A stretch of DNA of 13,442 bases from CAYLHS01 sp964383535 (GTDB lineage: Bacteria > Actinomycetota > Acidimicrobiia > Spongiisociales > UBA4744): positions 1 through 13,442 of the forward strand of contig CAYLHS010000055.1 of NCBI GenBank assembly GCA_964383535.1, in the 5' to 3' direction. Numbering within the stretch: position 1 is the first letter of the stretch; every line of letters begins with the position of its first letter. Shown here one piece after another: positions 6,297 through 13,442 of the stretch. A model generated the notes under the pieces. That model made no database searches and was not told where the DNA came from. It was given only the letters and a program-made list of their open reading frames with translations. The translations under genes were made by a program, and so were the position numbers.

Positions 6297-8911
6297 CAGG
6301 CCAGTGCCCTCCCCACAGCCTCTCTGACCGCGTCGAGCGCCTCGTCGAGGCGAGCACCGTGTGGCCCGCCGGCCTGAGCCAGCTCCGGATCTCTGCTTCC
6401 GCCCCCACCCAGGACCCGCGCCCCCGGCATGAGCACTTCGGCAGCCGATACTCCGCGCTCTACGAGATCGCGGGTGATCACTGCGACCAGAGCCCCCTTG
6501 CCATCATTGACACTGCCCAGCACGACGATGCCTCGATCGAGGCGATCCCTGAGTGTCAGCGCGAGCGCTCGCAGCTGGCCCGGGGGGACGTGCTCCCTGG
6601 CGGCAACGACGATCTTCACATCTCCGATGACCACCGCATCGTGCACGAGTTCGGCGGCTTCTTCCGCTCCGAGCTTTGCTCTCAGGGTGGATGCTTCCTC
6701 TTCGAGCGCGCGCGTGCGTTCGAGGAGCTGGCGAACCCTCGCCGGCACGTCTTCCGGCTGTGCTCTCAACAGCTTCCCGGCCTCACCGAGCCTGCGCCGA
6801 AGCCCCACCAGGTAGTCGTAGCCGTGGTCACCCGAGTACGCCTCGATGCGGCGGAGGTTCGACCCGATCGATGACTCGCCGAGGATCACCAGCGGTCCGA
6901 CCTGCCCCGACGATGGCGTGTGGGTGCCGCCACACAACTCCTTCGAGAAGTCGCCAATCTCCACGACCCGCACCACGTCGCCGTACTTGTCGCCAAAGAA
7001 CGCCAGCGCGCCGAGATCTCGGGCATGGTCCATCGACGTGTTGAACGCATGCACGTGCGAGTTCGCGATCACCCGCTCGTTTGCGATCCGCTCGATCTCC
7101 GCGAACTCCTCGTCGGCCAGCCCACTGAAGTGGCTGAAGTCGAATCTGAGTCGACCAGCTTCCACGCGAGACCCTGCCTGGTGTACGTGTTCACCGAGGA
7201 CGTCGCGCAGCGCCCAGTGCAGGATGTGGGTTCCCGTGTGGCTCTTCGAGATCGCCTCCCTCCGAGGAGAGTCGACCATCGCCTCAACCTGATCGCCGAC
7301 CCGCAACTCGCCACCGACCACCTTCACGTGGTGTGAGACGAGTCCCGGCACAGCCGCTTGCGTGTCGGTGACCACACCATGAGCCGTCGCAGTCTGGAGA
7401 AACCCGCTGTCGCCCACCTGACCGCCTGCCTCGGCATAAAACGGCGTTCGATCGAGGAAGACCTCGACGGTTTGACCTTCGCCCGCCATCTCGACCGACG
7501 CGCCGTCTCGCAGCATTGCGACAACGATCGACGACGCGAGCAGATCCGAGTAGCCCAGGAACTCGGACGGTCCGACTCCATCGAGCAGACGCCGGTACAC
7601 ATCGGCATCGGCCGCCTCGTCGACGCCCTTCCACGCCGACCTGGCCCGCTCCCGCTGTTCGGCCATCTCCTTCTCGAAGCCTCCCATGTCTACCTGCACG
7701 CCATGCTCGTCTGCGATCTCGGTTGTCAGCTCGATCGGAAACCCGAACGTGTCGTGCAGCTTGAACGCCACCGACCCCGAAATGCGACCGCCGTCGTCGA
7801 GATCGGCCAGCTCCTGGTCCAGAAGGTTGTGGCCAGAAGCCAAGGTCGCCCTGAACCTCTCCTCCTCCCTCGTGACCACATCCTGGATGAAGGACTTCTT
7901 CTCCACGAGTTCCGCGTACCATGATCCGAGCACGTTGACCGTTTCTTCCACGAGCAGTGGCGTGATCAGCGACGCTCCCCCGAGTCGCCAGGCATGCCGC
8001 ACTGCCCGACGCAGCACGCGGCGCAGCACGTACCCTCTTCCTTCGTTGGAAGGAATGACGCCGTCACCTATCAGGAACGTCATCGCTCGACCGTGATCGG
8101 CGAGCACGCGCAGGGACACGTCTGTCATCGGGTCTCGACCGTACGCCACGCCGGAATGTCGCTCGGCGACGGCGAGAATGGGACGAACGGTGTCGATGTC
8201 GAATACCGTCTCCTTGTCCTGTAGCACCATGGCAACGCGCTCGAGACCCATTCCCGTGTCGATGCTCTTGGCCGGCAGGTCCCCGACCACGTGATAGGGC
8301 TCGTCCTGCACGTACTGCATGAACACGAGATTCCAGATCTCTACGAATCGCTCCTCGTCAACGGCCGGTCCCCCGTCGACTCCGTATCGTGCGCCCCGGT
8401 CGTAGAAGATCTCGGACGATGGACCCGCGGGTCCCGCCACGCCCATCTGCCAGAAATTGTCGTTGCCTCGACGCTGCACCCGGTTCGCCGGCACCCCTAC
8501 TCCGTCGATCCAGATGGCGGCGGCCTCGTCGTCGGTCTCGTGAACGGTGAACCACAGCATCTCGGGGTCGATGCCCAGCCCCTCTGTCACGAGCTCATAG
8601 GCGTACGGGATCGCCTTCTCCTTGAAGTAGTCCCCGAAGCTGAAGTTGCCCAGCATCTCGAAGAACGTGAAGTGTCGCGCCGTCGTACCGATGATGTCGA
8701 TGTCGACGGCCCGGAAGACCTTCTGCACCGAGGTGGCGCGTGGAAACGAAGGACGTTCTTCCCCCAGGAAGTACGGCTTGAATGGCACCATCCCTGCGTT
8801 CGTCAGCAGCAACGTCGGATCAACGGGAATGAGTGGCGCGGAGGGACGAACCGTATGACCGCGCTCCTCGAAGAAGCGCAGAAACGAGGAACGGATGCGT
8901 GGTGACTCCAT
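6296..8911 (-). CDS. alaS: Alanine--tRNA ligase (AlaRS)
   Basis: Charges tRNA-Ala with alanine and hydrolyses mischarged Ser- and Gly-tRNA-Ala. At 871 residues it is full length. The class II catalytic domain has the N-terminal SSFLRFFEERGHT (8-20), TNAGM (37-41), TARHFTFFEMLGNFSFGDYF (77-96), DTGMGLERV (218-226) and NEGRGYVLRRVLRRAVRH (289-306). The editing domain keeps its zinc ligands: H558 and H562 in HTGTH, C660 and H664 in CGGTH. A coiled-coil-like linker follows at about 722-755, then the C-Ala domain with GGGGSRDPELAQAGG at 835-849. The loop usually written GPCGPCSEI reads GPAGPSSEI (160-168); the cysteines are not known to be catalytic. The start is supported by family alignment, although no ribosome site is visible in the 12 nt after the upstream small gene. 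Coupled re-initiation from that gene would explain this. Confidence 0.98.
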   Translation of the reverse strand: MESPRIRSSFLRFFEERGHTVRPSAPLIPVDPTLLLTNAGMVPFKPYFLGEERPSFPRATSVQKVFRAVDIDIIGTTARHFTFFEMLGNFSFGDYFKEKAIPYAYELVTEGLGIDPEMLWFTVHETDDEAAAIWIDGVGVPANRVQRRGNDNFWQMGVAGPAGPSSEIFYDRGARYGVDGGPAVDEERFVEIWNLVFMQYVQDEPYHVVGDLPAKSIDTGMGLERVAMVLQDKETVFDIDTVRPILAVAERHSGVAYGRDPMTDVSLRVLADHGRAMTFLIGDGVIPSNEGRGYVLRRVLRRAVRHAWRLGGASLITPLLVEETVNVLGSWYAELVEKKSFIQDVVTREEERFRATLASGHNLLDQELADLDDGGRISGSVAFKLHDTFGFPIELTTEIADEHGVQVDMGGFEKEMAEQRERARSAWKGVDEAADADVYRRLLDGVGPSEFLGYSDLLASSIVVAMLRDGASVEMAGEGQTVEVFLDRTPFYAEAGGQVGDSGFLQTATAHGVVTDTQAAVPGLVSHHVKVVGGELRVGDQVEAMVDSPRREAISKSHTGTHILHWALRDVLGEHVHQAGSRVEAGRLRFDFSHFSGLADEEFAEIERIANERVIANSHVHAFNTSMDHARDLGALAFFGDKYGDVVRVVEIGDFSKELCGGTHTPSSGQVGPLVILGESSIGSNLRRIEAYSGDHGYDYLVGLRRRLGEAGKLLRAQPEDVPARVRQLLERTRALEEEASTLRAKLGAEEAAELVHDAVVIGDVKIVVAAREHVPPGQLRALALTLRDRLDRGIVVLGSVNDGKGALVAVITRDLVERGVSAAEVLMPGARVLGGGGSRDPELAQAGGPHGARLDEALDAVREAVGRALA

Positions 8912-8923
8912 GGACGAACCAGG

Positions 8924-9112
8924 TTAGTTGGAGGCCCGAACCAGACGAGCCCCACCTGCGTCCAGCAGATCGGCAACGACAAGGGCCCCATTGCGAGCGA
9001 GATTGGTCGGCGTCATCGCAGCGCGGGCTCGTTCCACACGACGAATGACACGAACCGTTCCCCAGACGCCGGCGAGGGCACCGGCGACGAACCACCACAG
9101 TCTCACCATCAT
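8924..9112 (-). CDS. Small single-pass membrane protein, DUF6167-like
   Basis: 62 residues beginning with a tandem ATG (9112 or 9109). A hydrophobic helix, LWWFVAGALAGVWGTVRV at about 5-22, is followed by a basic stretch (RRVERARAAM), then a mildly amphipathic tail. The pattern of an aromatic pair, then GA-AGVW-T and a basic run, together with its place directly before alaS, recalls the DUF6167 family next to alaS in Streptomyces and relatives; that link comes from memory of the pattern, not a search. Function is unknown. The basic residues after the helix suggest a cytoplasmic C-terminus. It starts 9 nt after the rarA stop and ends 12 nt before alaS, with no good ribosome site at either junction, so it is probably translated by coupling. 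It is more likely real than a chance frame because it fills the rarA-alaS gap exactly and has a clean membrane helix. Confidence 0.65.
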   Translation of the reverse strand: MMVRLWWFVAGALAGVWGTVRVIRRVERARAAMTPTNLARNGALVVADLLDAGGARLVRASN

Positions 9113-9121
9113 GCGAGCAGG

Positions 9122-10450
9122 TTAGCGGTCCCTCGGATCCTCCCGCCTGGAGTTCCAGACGTCGACACGCTCGGCGATTTCCTTCTCGTCTCCCTGGGTC
9201 CCCGGCTCGAACAACCGTTCACCAACCACTTCGTCCGGAAGGTACTGCTGCACGACGAAGTGGCCCTCGTAGCTGTGTGGGTAGCGGTAGTCGGTGCCGT
9301 GACCGATCGCGTGCGCCGCACGGTAGGAGGCATCTCTGAGATGTGCGGGCACCTCCGCGCCGGCCGTCGTCTCCACCGCTGCTTTCGCCTTCGCGATCGT
9401 GGTCGCAACGGTGTTCGACTTCGGAGACGTCGCCAGGTAGATCGCAGCGTGCGTCAGCGCGTACCCCGCTTCGGGGAGGCCCGCGTACGCGAGCGCCTGG
9501 GATGCGGCCACGGCGAGCGGCAGGGCGTGCCGGTCGGCCAGTCCAACGTCCTCCGAGGCGAAGATGATCATGCGTCGTGCGATGAACTCCGGATCCTCGC
9601 CTGCTTCCAGCATCGTGTGGAGCCAGTAGACGGCTGCATCGGGGTCCGAGCCACGCATGCTCTTGATGAACGCAGAGATCACGTCGTAGTGTCGATCGCC
9701 GGACTTGTCGTAGCGGACGATGCGTCGCTGCAAGGCCTCGGCTACGTCCGCCTCGGTGATCACGGCTCTTCCTGCTCCAATCGCGAGGCCGGCGGCTACT
9801 TCGAGCCCGTTCAGCGCGAGGCGGGCATCTCCGCCCACCCGTTCCGCGAGCGCTGTTCGGGCGTCGTCGTCGATGGTGAGACCCTGGTCTCCGAGGCCCC
9901 TCGGGTCGCCTATTGCACGTTCGATCAGCACCTCGAGATCCTCGGGGTCGATACGCTCCAGTCGAAACAGGCTCGCCCTCGAGATCAGTGGGGAATTCAC
10001 TTCGAAGAACGGATTCTCCGTCGTGGCCCCGATGAGGATGATCGTGCCGTCCTCCACTCCTGGCAGCAGCGCATCCTGCTGGGATTTCGAGAATCGGTGG
10101 ATCTCGTCGAGAAAGAGCACGGTTCTTCGTGCTTCCTCGCCGAGGCGCCGGTCGGCATCGTCCAAGACTCGCCGGACGTCCCTGACGCCGGCCGAAGTGG
10201 CGGACAGTTGTTCGAACCAGGCATCGCCGGCGGCGAGGCGAGCGAGTGTGGTCTTGCCCGTTCCGGGTGGACCCCAGAGGATCATCGACATGAGGCGGCC
10301 CGACTCGACCAGTCTGCGAAAGGCGGCCCCATCCCCTACCAGATGTCGCTGCCCGACGACCTCGCTCAGGACGGCAGGGCGCATACGAGCTGCAAGCGGA
10401 GCCACCTTCGCCTTCACCTCCGCTCGGCGTGCCTCGAACAGATCCCCCAT
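9122..10450 (-). CDS. rarA: Replication-associated recombination protein RarA (MgsA), AAA+ ATPase
   Basis: Cytoplasmic AAA+ ATPase of the clamp-loader/RuvB-like group, related to eukaryotic WRNIP1, acting at stalled replication forks. 442 residues, normal length. PLAARMRP at 18-25 is the family's N-terminal signature. Walker A GPPGTGKTT is at 60-68, Walker B VLFLDEIHRF at 111-120, sensor 1 region IGATTENP at 140-147, the probable arginine-finger segment SPLISRA at 153-159, and sensor 2 segment GGDARLALN at 206-214. The C-terminal tetramerisation part includes RYDKSGDRHYDVISAFIKSM at 246-265, FASEDVGLAD at 297-306 and YRYPHSYEGHFVVQQYLP at 388-405. The N-terminal DLF (3-5) could be part of a clamp-binding motif, which is speculative. 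The ATG follows the aspS stop by one base and has GAGGG about 6 nt upstream. The product is often mis-annotated as a generic recombination factor; the motifs fit RarA rather than RuvB. Confidence 0.96.
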   Translation of the reverse strand: MGDLFEARRAEVKAKVAPLAARMRPAVLSEVVGQRHLVGDGAAFRRLVESGRLMSMILWGPPGTGKTTLARLAAGDAWFEQLSATSAGVRDVRRVLDDADRRLGEEARRTVLFLDEIHRFSKSQQDALLPGVEDGTIILIGATTENPFFEVNSPLISRASLFRLERIDPEDLEVLIERAIGDPRGLGDQGLTIDDDARTALAERVGGDARLALNGLEVAAGLAIGAGRAVITEADVAEALQRRIVRYDKSGDRHYDVISAFIKSMRGSDPDAAVYWLHTMLEAGEDPEFIARRMIIFASEDVGLADRHALPLAVAASQALAYAGLPEAGYALTHAAIYLATSPKSNTVATTIAKAKAAVETTAGAEVPAHLRDASYRAAHAIGHGTDYRYPHSYEGHFVVQQYLPDEVVGERLFEPGTQGDEKEIAERVDVWNSRREDPRDR

Positions 10451-10451
10451 G

Positions 10452-12212
10452 TCAGCCCTCTGCCTTCACCTCCGGCCTGAGCGCGATGCCCAGTTCCCGA
10501 AGCTGATCATCGTCCACCGAGGTCGGCGAGCCGCTCATCGGATCGGTACCCGTCTGCGTCTTGGGAAACGGGATCACCTCCCGGATGGATCGCTCGCCCT
10601 GCAATATCGCGAGAAGGCGGTCGATGCCCACCGCGAACCCCGCGTGCGGTGGCGTACCGAACCGGAGCCCCTTCACGAACCAGCCGAACCGCCGTTCGGC
10701 TTCCTCAGGGCCGATTCCGAGGATGTCAAACACCTGCTGCTGAACCACAGGATCGTGAATCCTCACGCTTCCCGAACCCAGTTCGGAACCATTGAGCACG
10801 AGATCGTAGGACTTCGAGATCGCCGTTTCCGGCGAGTTCCGCATCTCGTCCACATCGACCGGGGCGGTGAAGGGGTGGTGAGCCGGCGACAGGCTTCCAT
10901 CGTCGTTGACGTCGAATACGGGGAAGTCGACGACCCACAGGAACGCCAGCTGCTCATGACCCTCCGGCCGTCCCAGCTCGAGGCGAAGTTGTCCGAGCAC
11001 GGTGCTTGCCTTCTTCGGATCGTCCGCGACCAGCAGCAGGAGGTCGCCCGGCCGCGCATCGAATGCTCCGATGATGCCTGCCTGCTCTTCGTCGGAGAGG
11101 AACTTGGCGATCGAGGATCGCAACCCTGTCTCTTCGCGTACGAGCGAAATGAGCCCTTTCGCGCCCAGACTACGAGCCTGCTCGGTGAGCATGTCGAGGG
11201 CGGATCGCGTCATGCCGACGTTGCCCGCATTGATGCCCTTGACCGCGCCCCCTTCGGCGACCGTTGACGCAAACACGGCGAACGCCGAGTCCGCGACCAG
11301 ACCGCTGATGTCGTGAATCTCCATACCGAAGCGAAGGTCGGGCTTGTCGGTTCCGTACCGCTCCATGACGTCGGCGTACGTGAAGCGCGGGAACGGTGTC
11401 TCTACCGAGACTCCCCTGACTCGTTCGACGACGGCACCGATGACGGTCTCGAGTGTCTGGAACACGCCGTCCCTGCCCCAGAAAGCGCCTTCGAGGTCGA
11501 GCTGGATGAACTCCAGCTGTCGATCGCTTCGGAAGTCCTCGTCGCGGTAGCAGCGGGCGATCTGGTAGTACCGGTCGACCCCCGAGACCATGAGGAGCTG
11601 CTTGAACAGCTGAGGTGACTGCGGCAGCGCATAGAAGGAGCCCTTCCGAAGGCGTGAGGGTACCAGCACGTCCCGCGCACCCTCCGGCGTGGAGCGGATC
11701 AGGGTAGGTGTGTCGACGTCCATGAACCCCAGCCCGTCGAGTACCTCTCGCATCGCCCGAAAGGCCGCAGATCGCGCACGGAGGTTGGCCGCCATGCGAG
11801 GCGTGCGCAGATCCAGGTATCGGTACTCGAGCCGGGTTCGCTCATCGATGTCCACTCGATCGTCGAGCATGAACGGCAGTGTTTCTGCGGCCGATAGCAC
11901 TGTCAGCCCTCCGACGGCCACCTCGACCATGCCGGTCGGCATCTCCGGGTTCTTGGTCCCCTCGGGTCGTGCCCGCACGACACCCCGCAGCGAAACGACG
12001 TACTCGAGCCTCAGGTTCTTGGCATCGGGGATGTCCGCGGGATCGATGACCGCCTGCACGATGCCTGACGCGTCCCGTAGATCGATGAAGATGATCGCAC
12101 CATGGTCGCGGCGGCGGGCCACCCACCCGGCGATCCGAACGCTGTCCCCGACGCGCGCTTCGGTCACGTGTCCCGCGTACGTGTCGCGATACTCCACGTC
12201 TACCTGAGCCAT
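10452..12212 (-). CDS. aspS: Aspartate--tRNA ligase (AspRS)
   Basis: Class IIb synthetase that charges tRNA-Asp, and possibly tRNA-Asn if an amidotransferase route exists (not visible here). From the ATG at 12212 it has 586 residues, normal for bacterial AspRS. An N-terminal OB-fold anticodon domain includes AGWVARRRDHGAIIFIDLRD (28-47). The catalytic domain has RYLDLR (131-136), STPEGARD (174-181), LPQSPQLFKQLLM (196-208), motif 2 IARCYRDEDFRSDRQLEF (218-235), and motif 3 PPHAGFAVGIDRLLAIL (521-537). The GAD insertion lies at roughly 300-410. The end has TGTDPMSGSPTSVD (554-567). The usual DRQPEFTQ of motif 2 reads DRQLEFIQ, a mild divergence. The frame is open 26 codons further, but that extension lies inside hisS and does not resemble AspRS. 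The ATG at 12212 has GGGGAGG 7 nt upstream and starts directly before the OB domain, so I chose it; it overlaps hisS by 13 nt. Confidence 0.97.
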   Translation of the reverse strand: MAQVDVEYRDTYAGHVTEARVGDSVRIAGWVARRRDHGAIIFIDLRDASGIVQAVIDPADIPDAKNLRLEYVVSLRGVVRARPEGTKNPEMPTGMVEVAVGGLTVLSAAETLPFMLDDRVDIDERTRLEYRYLDLRTPRMAANLRARSAAFRAMREVLDGLGFMDVDTPTLIRSTPEGARDVLVPSRLRKGSFYALPQSPQLFKQLLMVSGVDRYYQIARCYRDEDFRSDRQLEFIQLDLEGAFWGRDGVFQTLETVIGAVVERVRGVSVETPFPRFTYADVMERYGTDKPDLRFGMEIHDISGLVADSAFAVFASTVAEGGAVKGINAGNVGMTRSALDMLTEQARSLGAKGLISLVREETGLRSSIAKFLSDEEQAGIIGAFDARPGDLLLLVADDPKKASTVLGQLRLELGRPEGHEQLAFLWVVDFPVFDVNDDGSLSPAHHPFTAPVDVDEMRNSPETAISKSYDLVLNGSELGSGSVRIHDPVVQQQVFDILGIGPEEAERRFGWFVKGLRFGTPPHAGFAVGIDRLLAILQGERSIREVIPFPKTQTGTDPMSGSPTSVDDDQLRELGIALRPEVKAEG

Positions 12213-13423
12213 TCCGAAACCTCCCCAACGGGGACCTCTCGTTGGTCTCCCGTCGCCATGTCTCTCGCGGTCACTGCTCCCCGATGCCACTCGTCGCCTA
12301 CCACTACCACCTTCGGGGCTTCTCGGCGGGAAGCGGCTTTGAACTGGGCTTTCACGGAACGCTCGTCGGCGTCATAGTCGACCCGGAACCCTCGGGAGCG
12401 CAAGTTGGAGACCAGTCTGATCGCTTCCGTGCGCACCTGTTCATCGGCCACCACGACGAAAGCGTCGAGCGCTCCATCCTCGACGCTCTCACCGAGCGCG
12501 AGGACGATGCGGTCGAGTCCGAGTGCGAGGCCGACGCCGGGAATGGCGGACCCTCCGATCGACTCCGACAGGCCGTCGTATCTTCCGCCGCCACCGACTG
12601 CGTTCTGGGCTGCATCGAGGTCGCTGACGATGTACTCGAAGGCCGTTCTCGTGTAGTAGTCGAGACCGCGCACGAGATGTCGATCCTCAGCGAACGGAAC
12701 GCCCACGACGCCGAGGATCTCCTTCACGCTGCGGTAGTGCGCTGCGCACGCGTCGCAGAGATGATCGACGGGCGTTGGAGCGTCGCCGAGAACCGGTTTG
12801 CATATCTTGCAGTCGAGAACCCTCAGCGGGTTGCTGTCGATTCGTTGACGGCTGTCTTCGCACAGCTTGTCCTCTCGGGCTCGCAAGTACTCCTTCAAGA
12901 GCTCCAGATACGCCGGTCGGCAGACCGGGTCTCCGATCGAGTTGATGGTCACGATCACGGTATCGAGTCCTATCTCGTTGAGATAGCGGTAGCCGAGTTC
13001 GATCACCTCCGCGTCGGCGAGCGGAGAGCCTGTTCCGAGGTACTCGACGTCCAGTTGGTGGAACTGTCGCCTCCTGCCCGCCTGGGGACGCTCGTACCGA
13101 AACATCGGTCCCCAACTCGCGACCTTCCTCACCCCCGACCCGCCCGCTTGCTGGTGTGCCCGCATGACCGAGGGTGTCGCTTCGGGCCGCAAGGTGAGTG
13201 AGCGCCCTCCTTTGTCGGTGAAGGTGTACATCTGCTTCTGGACGATCTCAGTATCTTCCCCAGAGCCTCTCGAGAAGAGCTCGGTTGCCTCGAAGAGCGG
13301 GGTGATGATGAGGTCGTAGCCGAATCGCTCGGTGATCTGATCCCACATGCGGAGCATCCGCCGCCATGTTCTGGACGCGGGTGCGAGGATGTCGTCGGTG
13401 CCTTTGGGTGCGCGAATGGTCAT
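12200..13423 (-). CDS. hisS: Histidine--tRNA ligase (HisRS)
   Basis: Class IIa synthetase that charges tRNA-His. 407 residues, normal bacterial length. The start RAPKGTDDILAP (4-15) is the usual HisRS N-terminus. TLRPEATPSVMRA is at 77-89; motif 2 covers MFRYERPQAGRRRQFHQLD at 107-125. The histidine-specific motifs are LVRGLDYYTRTAFEY (250-264) and AVGGGGRYDGL (275-285); motif 3 is IPGVGLALGLDRI (294-306). The C-terminal anticodon-binding domain runs from about 318. The insertion domain carries two CxxC pairs (C205/C208 and C223/C226) that could bind zinc. The last 13 nt overlap aspS, and the hisS-aspS pair is a common bacterial arrangement. No strong ribosome site is seen in the 19 nt upstream. 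A TGA overlaps the ATG as ATGA in the frame reading FLRDLR-stop, so an upstream gene may end here, but six codons cannot prove it. Confidence 0.97.
   Translation of the reverse strand: MTIRAPKGTDDILAPASRTWRRMLRMWDQITERFGYDLIITPLFEATELFSRGSGEDTEIVQKQMYTFTDKGGRSLTLRPEATPSVMRAHQQAGGSGVRKVASWGPMFRYERPQAGRRRQFHQLDVEYLGTGSPLADAEVIELGYRYLNEIGLDTVIVTINSIGDPVCRPAYLELLKEYLRAREDKLCEDSRQRIDSNPLRVLDCKICKPVLGDAPTPVDHLCDACAAHYRSVKEILGVVGVPFAEDRHLVRGLDYYTRTAFEYIVSDLDAAQNAVGGGGRYDGLSESIGGSAIPGVGLALGLDRIVLALGESVEDGALDAFVVVADEQVRTEAIRLVSNLRSRGFRVDYDADERSVKAQFKAASRREAPKVVVVGDEWHRGAVTARDMATGDQREVPVGEVSEWLR
12220..12226 (-). promoter_or_regulatory. Ribosome binding site that fixes the aspS start
   Basis: GGGGAGG, 7 nt before the ATG at 12212 and inside the 3' end of hisS. 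It favours this ATG over the in-frame upstream start at 12290. Confidence 0.75.
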
Positions 13424-13442
13424 CGAAGATCTCGGAGAAACG

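Noticed and set aside
5902..6408. Upstream extension of the mltG frame by 169 codons
   Set aside because: It runs through ruvX and into alaS in another frame, is Arg-rich and unlike MltG. The GTG at 5901 with its ribosome site and membrane helix is the sensible start.
9720..11267. 515-codon open frame on the plus strand across rarA and aspS
   Set aside because: It lies antisense to two clear genes, has no recognisable domain and is rich in Arg and Ser, as expected of a shadow frame opposite high-G+C coding sequence.
12213..12290. 26-codon upstream extension of aspS
   Set aside because: It lies inside hisS, has no resemblance to AspRS and lacks a good ribosome site, whereas the ATG at 12212 has GGGGAGG at 7 nt.
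13424..13442. 3' end of another gene before hisS (FLRDLR-stop, ATGA overlap)
   Set aside because: Only six codons are visible, too few to identify or assert a gene.
1..13442. CRISPR arrays, tRNA or rRNA genes, insertion sequences, phage or toxin-antitoxin genes
   Set aside because: No direct-repeat array, tRNA-like fold, transposase motif or island of different composition was seen; the genes are packed with no room for such elements.

Overview
The window is a gene-dense piece of chromosome. All eleven genes lie on the minus strand and are read from the right edge towards the left. Moderately high G+C, GTG starts and the gene order hisS-aspS-rarA-(small membrane protein)-alaS-ruvX-mltG all point to an actinomycetote. 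Linking this block to a type IV pilus (T4P) motor operon suggests a deep-branching, non-Streptomyces lineage such as an Acidimicrobiia relative. That placement is inferred from gene order and protein style; no 16S or marker tree was available.

Right block (13423 to 4840): histidyl-tRNA synthetase (hisS), aspartyl-tRNA synthetase (aspS), the AAA+ replication-repair ATPase RarA, a 62-residue single-pass membrane protein resembling DUF6167, alanyl-tRNA synthetase (alaS), the RNase H-fold nuclease RuvX/YqgF and the lytic transglycosylase MltG. Neighbours overlap or are at most 12 nt apart, so one transcript with translational coupling is likely. Three genes charge tRNAs, RarA handles stalled forks, RuvX acts on structured nucleic acid (16S rRNA processing is its best supported role) and MltG cuts nascent peptidoglycan.

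Left block (4737 to 1): a PATAN/DUF4388-type protein, the extension ATPase PilB, the retraction ATPase PilT, and the N-terminal 174 codons of the platform protein PilC, which runs off the left edge. These genes also overlap or nearly touch. They encode the motor of a type IVa pilus system: PilB assembles, PilT retracts and PilC couples both to the pilin fibre. The DUF4388 protein is a likely accessory regulator.

The two blocks meet at the only sizeable gap in the window (4738-4839, 102 nt). It has no TA dinucleotide on the coding strand, so no TAnnnT box. It does hold a sigma-28 (FliA/SigD/WhiG)-type promoter match, TCAA-N16-GCCGATCA, placed to start transcription about 19 nt before the DUF4388 gene.

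Most of the window is ordinary core genome. The parts worth a second look are the candidate sigma-28 promoter on a pilus motor operon, the PATAN-type protein coupled to pilB, and a PilT with an extra MshEN-like N-terminal domain resembling the one on PilB. I found no mobile element, CRISPR array, RNA gene or pseudogene.
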